Positions 60,141 to 64,000 of a stretch of DNA of 64,000 bases are shown in pieces. The position numbers and the translations under genes were made by a program. The stretch covers positions 806,001 through 870,000 of the forward strand of contig BSYQ01000016.1 in NCBI GenBank assembly GCA_030272585.1, read 5' to 3'. Origin of the DNA: Bryopsis sp. KO-2023 (lineage: Eukaryota; Chlorophyta; Ulvophyceae; Bryopsidales; Bryopsidaceae). Position 1 is the first letter of the stretch; every line of letters begins with the position of its first letter. The notes under the pieces were generated by a model. That model saw only the letters and a list, made by a program, of their open reading frames with translations. It did no database searches and was not told the origin of the DNA.

Positions 60141-63062
60141 TCATTTTTTTTCAAAGCTAACAAAATCCACCCCTTCATCGAAACCGCCATCATCCATAAC
60201 ATCCATGTCTATTTTCTTGTCGAAATTGTGTTTCCTTCTGGCTTCGTAAATTTGAAAGTTTTGGGTTTCCCTGAATTGCTCCATGGTGATTGGATTATCG
60301 TGCAGCGATAGCATTCCCAGCGAAACGCAATTTTTCAATACTTCAGATGGCACTTCTTTCACCCTGATCCATGTTTTAAAAAAAAAAAATGGATTGAATG
60401 CCCATCCAACAATCGGAATGAAAGAATTGTTAGGTCAAATTGCCCCTGCTTCCCCCCCCCCCCCAGACAAAAAGAAAAAAAAAAAAAAGAAAAGAAACAG
60501 AAGTGTTGGCTCATAATTCTAATCAAGATGTTGAAAGAAATAGACTCTGTCAATCTTTTCAGCGAAAGTATGGATATTTTACTGAACGCTTTGCACTTTC
60601 ATTCCCTTTAGGATTTCTCTATTCTTTCTTAGATCAGTAAAAAAAGTAGTAAAAAAATACATATATTCCACCAATCGTTTACCTGTTTTCGTCGAGATTG
60701 AAAATCCGCAGATTCTTCAGCTCAGAAAATGTGTCAGGAATTTGCGATACCAAATTTCGTTTCACCGATAGCCGAACCAAACTTGAACATTTACCTGAAC
60801 AGAGAAAAAAAGACAGAACCCATATTACTCATTTCCACAGCAAACGGGCTGCATGTGACTTTCATCCTCGATGCAATACATTTTTAAAAAAAGAGGAAAA
60901 AAAAAGTAAAAAAAGGCATAGAATGAAAAATACAAAGAGACCCTTTGTTCATTTGCTGATTTTGAAAAAAAATCTATTTCCATTGTTGTCTTCTTAAAGA
61001 ACTGACAATGAAACAAACTGCACCCCAAAAAAACACATCCCATTAAAAAACAAAACTTGAAAATAAAAATGCTCCGCACAACTTTTTCATAAAACAACTC
61101 CTCGCTTCCCCACTCCAAAATCTTCTCACATAAAATCTACAAATACCCCCTCCCAAAAAAAAACAAAAAAAACAAAGAAAAATAAGCCATTTTTTCCTGT
61201 TTGTAAAATTGAAACGAGTGTATACAGAATCTGTCTACCTACTCATTTCTGAAGGCAGCTCCTTCAAGTTGTTATGACTAACATCCAAGTCTCGCAAATT
61301 CGTCAGATGAGATACGGCTGCTGGCAACACTTCGAGCAAATTGTTGGATAATGACAGGATCCTGAGATTCGCAAAACTGGAAATTTCATCCGGCATGCAC
61401 TCGATGCTGTTGTCGCTCAGGTGCAGTCTGACTAGTGAAGTCAATTTGAACAGCCCTGAAGAAAGTTCACAACCACCCACACGAATAAGTTACAAAAAAA
61501 AAAACAAGGAGGAAAATAGCAAGTGAAAGAGGGAAATGGGTTTGGTCAAACCACATACATATATATTTTCAAACCATTTCCCTGTTTAACTTGCAGCTGT
61601 GTTTTTTTTTTTTGGGGGGGGGGGCACATTCAGATTTCATATTTCTTTTGTCATTTTTGATTTTTCGGATGGCAAGTTGCTTTACACTCTTATCGGATAT
61701 ATGACGCCATTCAAAAAAAAAAAAGTATTAAAGGCTAGCTGTAGAGGTAACCTAAATAAACATTTCTTCAAATAATTTCTTTTGAGAAAACAATATCGTC
61801 TTTTTTTTAACACATTCTTTTTCAGTGAAAGAAACATACAGCTCTAAAAAAAAAAACTCACCTTGCCCTAAACCTTTGGAGGTCAGGTTGTTATGAGTGG
61901 CTTTGAACATTTTCAGCGAATTCAAAACGCTGAATTCGTCCGGCAAAGCAGAAATCTTGTTCACCGAAATATCGCACCCTTCTACACTGGAGCCCGTCAA
62001 AAAAGCTTCCGAAGGGACCGTCAACAATTCTCGACCTCGAAGGGAAATCAATTTCAGCTGGGTCCAAATTTTGACTTGATCCTGACGGTACATGAAGAAA
62101 GAATAAAATGCTTAATACAACTCATGCGAAATCTTGATGAAAAATTTCAAAAAGAGCCCTTGATGGCTGGGATGTCTGTGAAGCTTCTGTTATTGAAAAT
62201 CAACAGAGACTAAACAAAACTCCTGTAGGGGGGATTGGGGGGATCCAAACGAAGGTATTCATGTATTTTTATTTTCATTTTTCATTTTTTTCATTTTTTT
62301 TTTTTTTGGGGGGGGGGGGCGAAAAAGACGTCCGTAAAGTCATGCTGATTAAAAAAAAGACTTCAGGTTTCCTGAAATAGAATTCATGTTGCGAAGGGTG
62401 TCAAATTATGAGTTTCAGAATGGCAAAGTGATTTTGAGTGCGGCAAGACATAAGAAAACAAAAAAAAGAATCACACACCTTCAGGGAAGTTGGAGATACG
62501 ATCGTGGTGCTCGTTTTCGAAGGCAATTTTGATTTCTCCTGGAGGATTTTATCGGCCCTGGCTTTGGCAGCAGCCAGTCTTTCCTTGTGGGAAACCTCCA
62601 ACGCACTCTTGCCCTAACCAGATTTTGTTTTTTCCCATTTTAAAGCATCCATTAATTTCAACAAGACTATATATATGAATGGGTTTTTTCAACTGGTGTT
62701 TTACACCATTGCCTGTTTGCAATAAATCGATAAAAAATTGTAATGAACCACAACAAATTTTCAAGGATCCAAACCAAAAAAACCTTTGAAAATAAAAAAT
62801 GAAAATTCAGTTTATCTTTTTTTACCCTTGTTTCGACCCCAGAACTCGAAAGCAGCAATATTTTCCCTCCATTTTTGATTTTTGCCTGGGCGAAAGTGAC
62901 GTCGGCTTGCAGCACTTTGCCTTTGTGGATGAGTTTCTGTTTTCGAGCGATGATCCCTAGGCGGTCCTCCAAAATGGATTGCAATTCGCCCACCGCGGCG
63001 TCATTGCCGATCTCGATCTTGTGAGAATCTTTCCCAAACTGAACCGCAACGGAGAACGCCAT
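60141..63062 (-). CDS. Ubiquitin-like domain and leucine-rich repeat protein (At2g30105 type)
   Basis: Six exons, 63062-62826, 62613-62479, 62081-61862, 61455-61243, 60794-60683 and 60363-60141, keep phase throughout and give 379 residues. Residues of about 4-76 form a ubiquitin-like fold (KIEIGNDAAVGELQSILE, then KLIHKGKVL and KIKNGGKILLL) without a C-terminal Gly-Gly for conjugation. A basic helical linker follows. Residues of about 125-320 hold LRRs of the type LxxLxVSxNxLxxLPxE (LRDLDVSHNNLKELPSE; LVRLHLSDNSIECMPDE). The end, near MDDGGFDEGVDF, is characteristic of the plant family. The cellular role of that family is not well known to me; binding of protein partners, perhaps in the ubiquitin pathway, is inferred. 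Introns are 212-448 bp and rich in homopolymers. Confidence 0.92.
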
Positions 63063-63507
63063 GTATCGATCGAACGCCCCCCTGGACCCCCTGGATTCTA
63101 TGCGATCTCGTTTAAAAAACCACAATGTGCAATTCAAGCATGTTAAAGTATTCAGGTGGAAGATCACACTCGCACCAATATGCAAAGTCGAGTACATGGG
63201 TATTTCTTTCGGTTGAGAAATGAAAAAAAGCATCAATTCTCACTTGTTTATTGTTTGTTTGTTTATTTATTGTGGAAAGGGCTATTTTATTTATTTTTAT
63301 TATTTATTTGGATAGTTTCCTGGCAGTTTGTGCAGTTAGGACTCTTGGTTGTGGTATTTGAAGGGACTTTGGTTGGATCAGGGGTCGCATTTTTCACATG
63401 AGAGAATGTGAATTCAACATTATTGTTGTTTTGTTGGGGGGGAGGGGGGTGATTGTGACACCTGAAGACTTTTTTTTGGTGTGGGTTGTAATACTTGATT
63501 GATTGAT

Positions 63508-63866
63508 TCATTGAGGTCCCAACAATATCGACTCTACATTGGCCAAATAACCTTGAACAAAATCTGAACTCCAATCGAACACCTCGACACCTCTGCAAAA
63601 AAAACAGGGAGTAGGGCAAAATGAAAAAAAGGAAAGAATCACCTGGAAAAAAACAAAGAACCTCCAACAGTCGAACAAGTCCGTCATGGAGACACCTCGT
63701 TCTCATTCAAAAGAGCAGTTTTCACAGGTGGGGGGCGTTCGTACCCCCCTTGATCCTCTCACGACCTCAGCATGTTGGGCGCCTTGGGAAGGAGAGCCAC
63801 TTGCAACGCCGCCGCCTCTCTTGCGGACTCCTCCGCCGCCTTTTTCAAATCGCCTCGGCCCGCCAT
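63508..63866 (-). CDS. Small two-exon gene, unknown function
   Basis: ATG at 63866 opens an Ala/Glu-rich helix (MAGRGDLKKAAEESAREAAA). A donor follows ATGCTGAG at 63766 (AG|GTCGTG, moderate), and a strong TTTTTTTTGCAG acceptor precedes 63592. Phases agree and give 61 residues ending in VESILLGPQ. No family is recognised. The stop lies about 445 bp upstream of the ubiquitin-like LRR gene on the same strand. It could also be only the first exons of a longer gene if a different donor is used. Confidence 0.4.
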
Positions 63867-64000
63867 TGTAACCAGCGCTCGGAAACCGACCTCAAGACCC
63901 ATCCTTCCCAGGTGGTTGAATTTTTCTTGTCTAAATTATCACCAATCATCCTTAGTGTCTGTGCTGATGCTTTTGAAACATGATATTGCCCTTATTAATT
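63867..64000. other. Window edge
   Basis: This stretch probably contains the promoter and leader of the small gene. Nothing further is supported. Confidence 0.3.

Overview
This window looks like nuclear DNA from the green-plant lineage. The best single clue is a six-exon gene for an N-terminal ubiquitin-like domain plus leucine-rich repeats, an architecture typical of plants (Arabidopsis At2g30105 type). It also holds spliced host genes with short GT-AG introns, a nuclear tRNA-Gly, a voltage-gated potassium channel joined to a calcyphosin-like tail, and very dense LTR retrotransposons. A streptophyte alga such as Chara is my best guess; this is inference, not proof.

Positions 1-40.5k are almost entirely mobile DNA and show a nested stack that can be read from target-site duplications (TSDs). 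An old Ty3-type element (O; right part 36219 to about 40488) was entered by a chromodomain Ty3 element (C; 2637-36218, TSD AACAG). The first LTR of C was entered by a 25-kb hAT DNA transposon (H; 3037-28148, TSD ATTCTTTC). H holds a minus-strand LTR element without an integrase (Y; 4175-21872, TSD GTCG). The reverse transcriptase region of Y was entered by a complete Ty3-type element (Z; 5577-18728, TSD CTTG). Left of the stack is the tail of another LTR element (A; 1 to about 2509). The LTR pairs of C, Y and Z look identical by eye, so the younger layers are recent.

H has an uninterrupted hAT transposase on the plus strand and a convergent three-exon gene of unknown function on the minus strand. 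Its ends are dense in GATC palindromes and each end is present in two copies. A, C and Z all carry, beyond pol or at its end, a protein made of coiled coil, acidic or proline-rich linker, and Cys/His cluster.

Positions 40.5-64k are more host-like: the potassium-channel fusion (minus, 41367-44352), a doubtful gene (44639-45596), tRNA-Gly(CCC) (46204-46274), a membrane-anchored class 3 lipase (plus, 46782-49413), a gene-poor stretch, a young compact LTR element with one long ORF (E; 53267-59023), a doubtful gene tail (59029-59352), the ubiquitin-like LRR gene (minus, 60141-63062) and a small two-exon gene (minus, 63508-63866).

Exon boundaries are by-eye predictions from reading frame and splice consensus. 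'Identical by eye' means I compared the printed bases without an alignment program.
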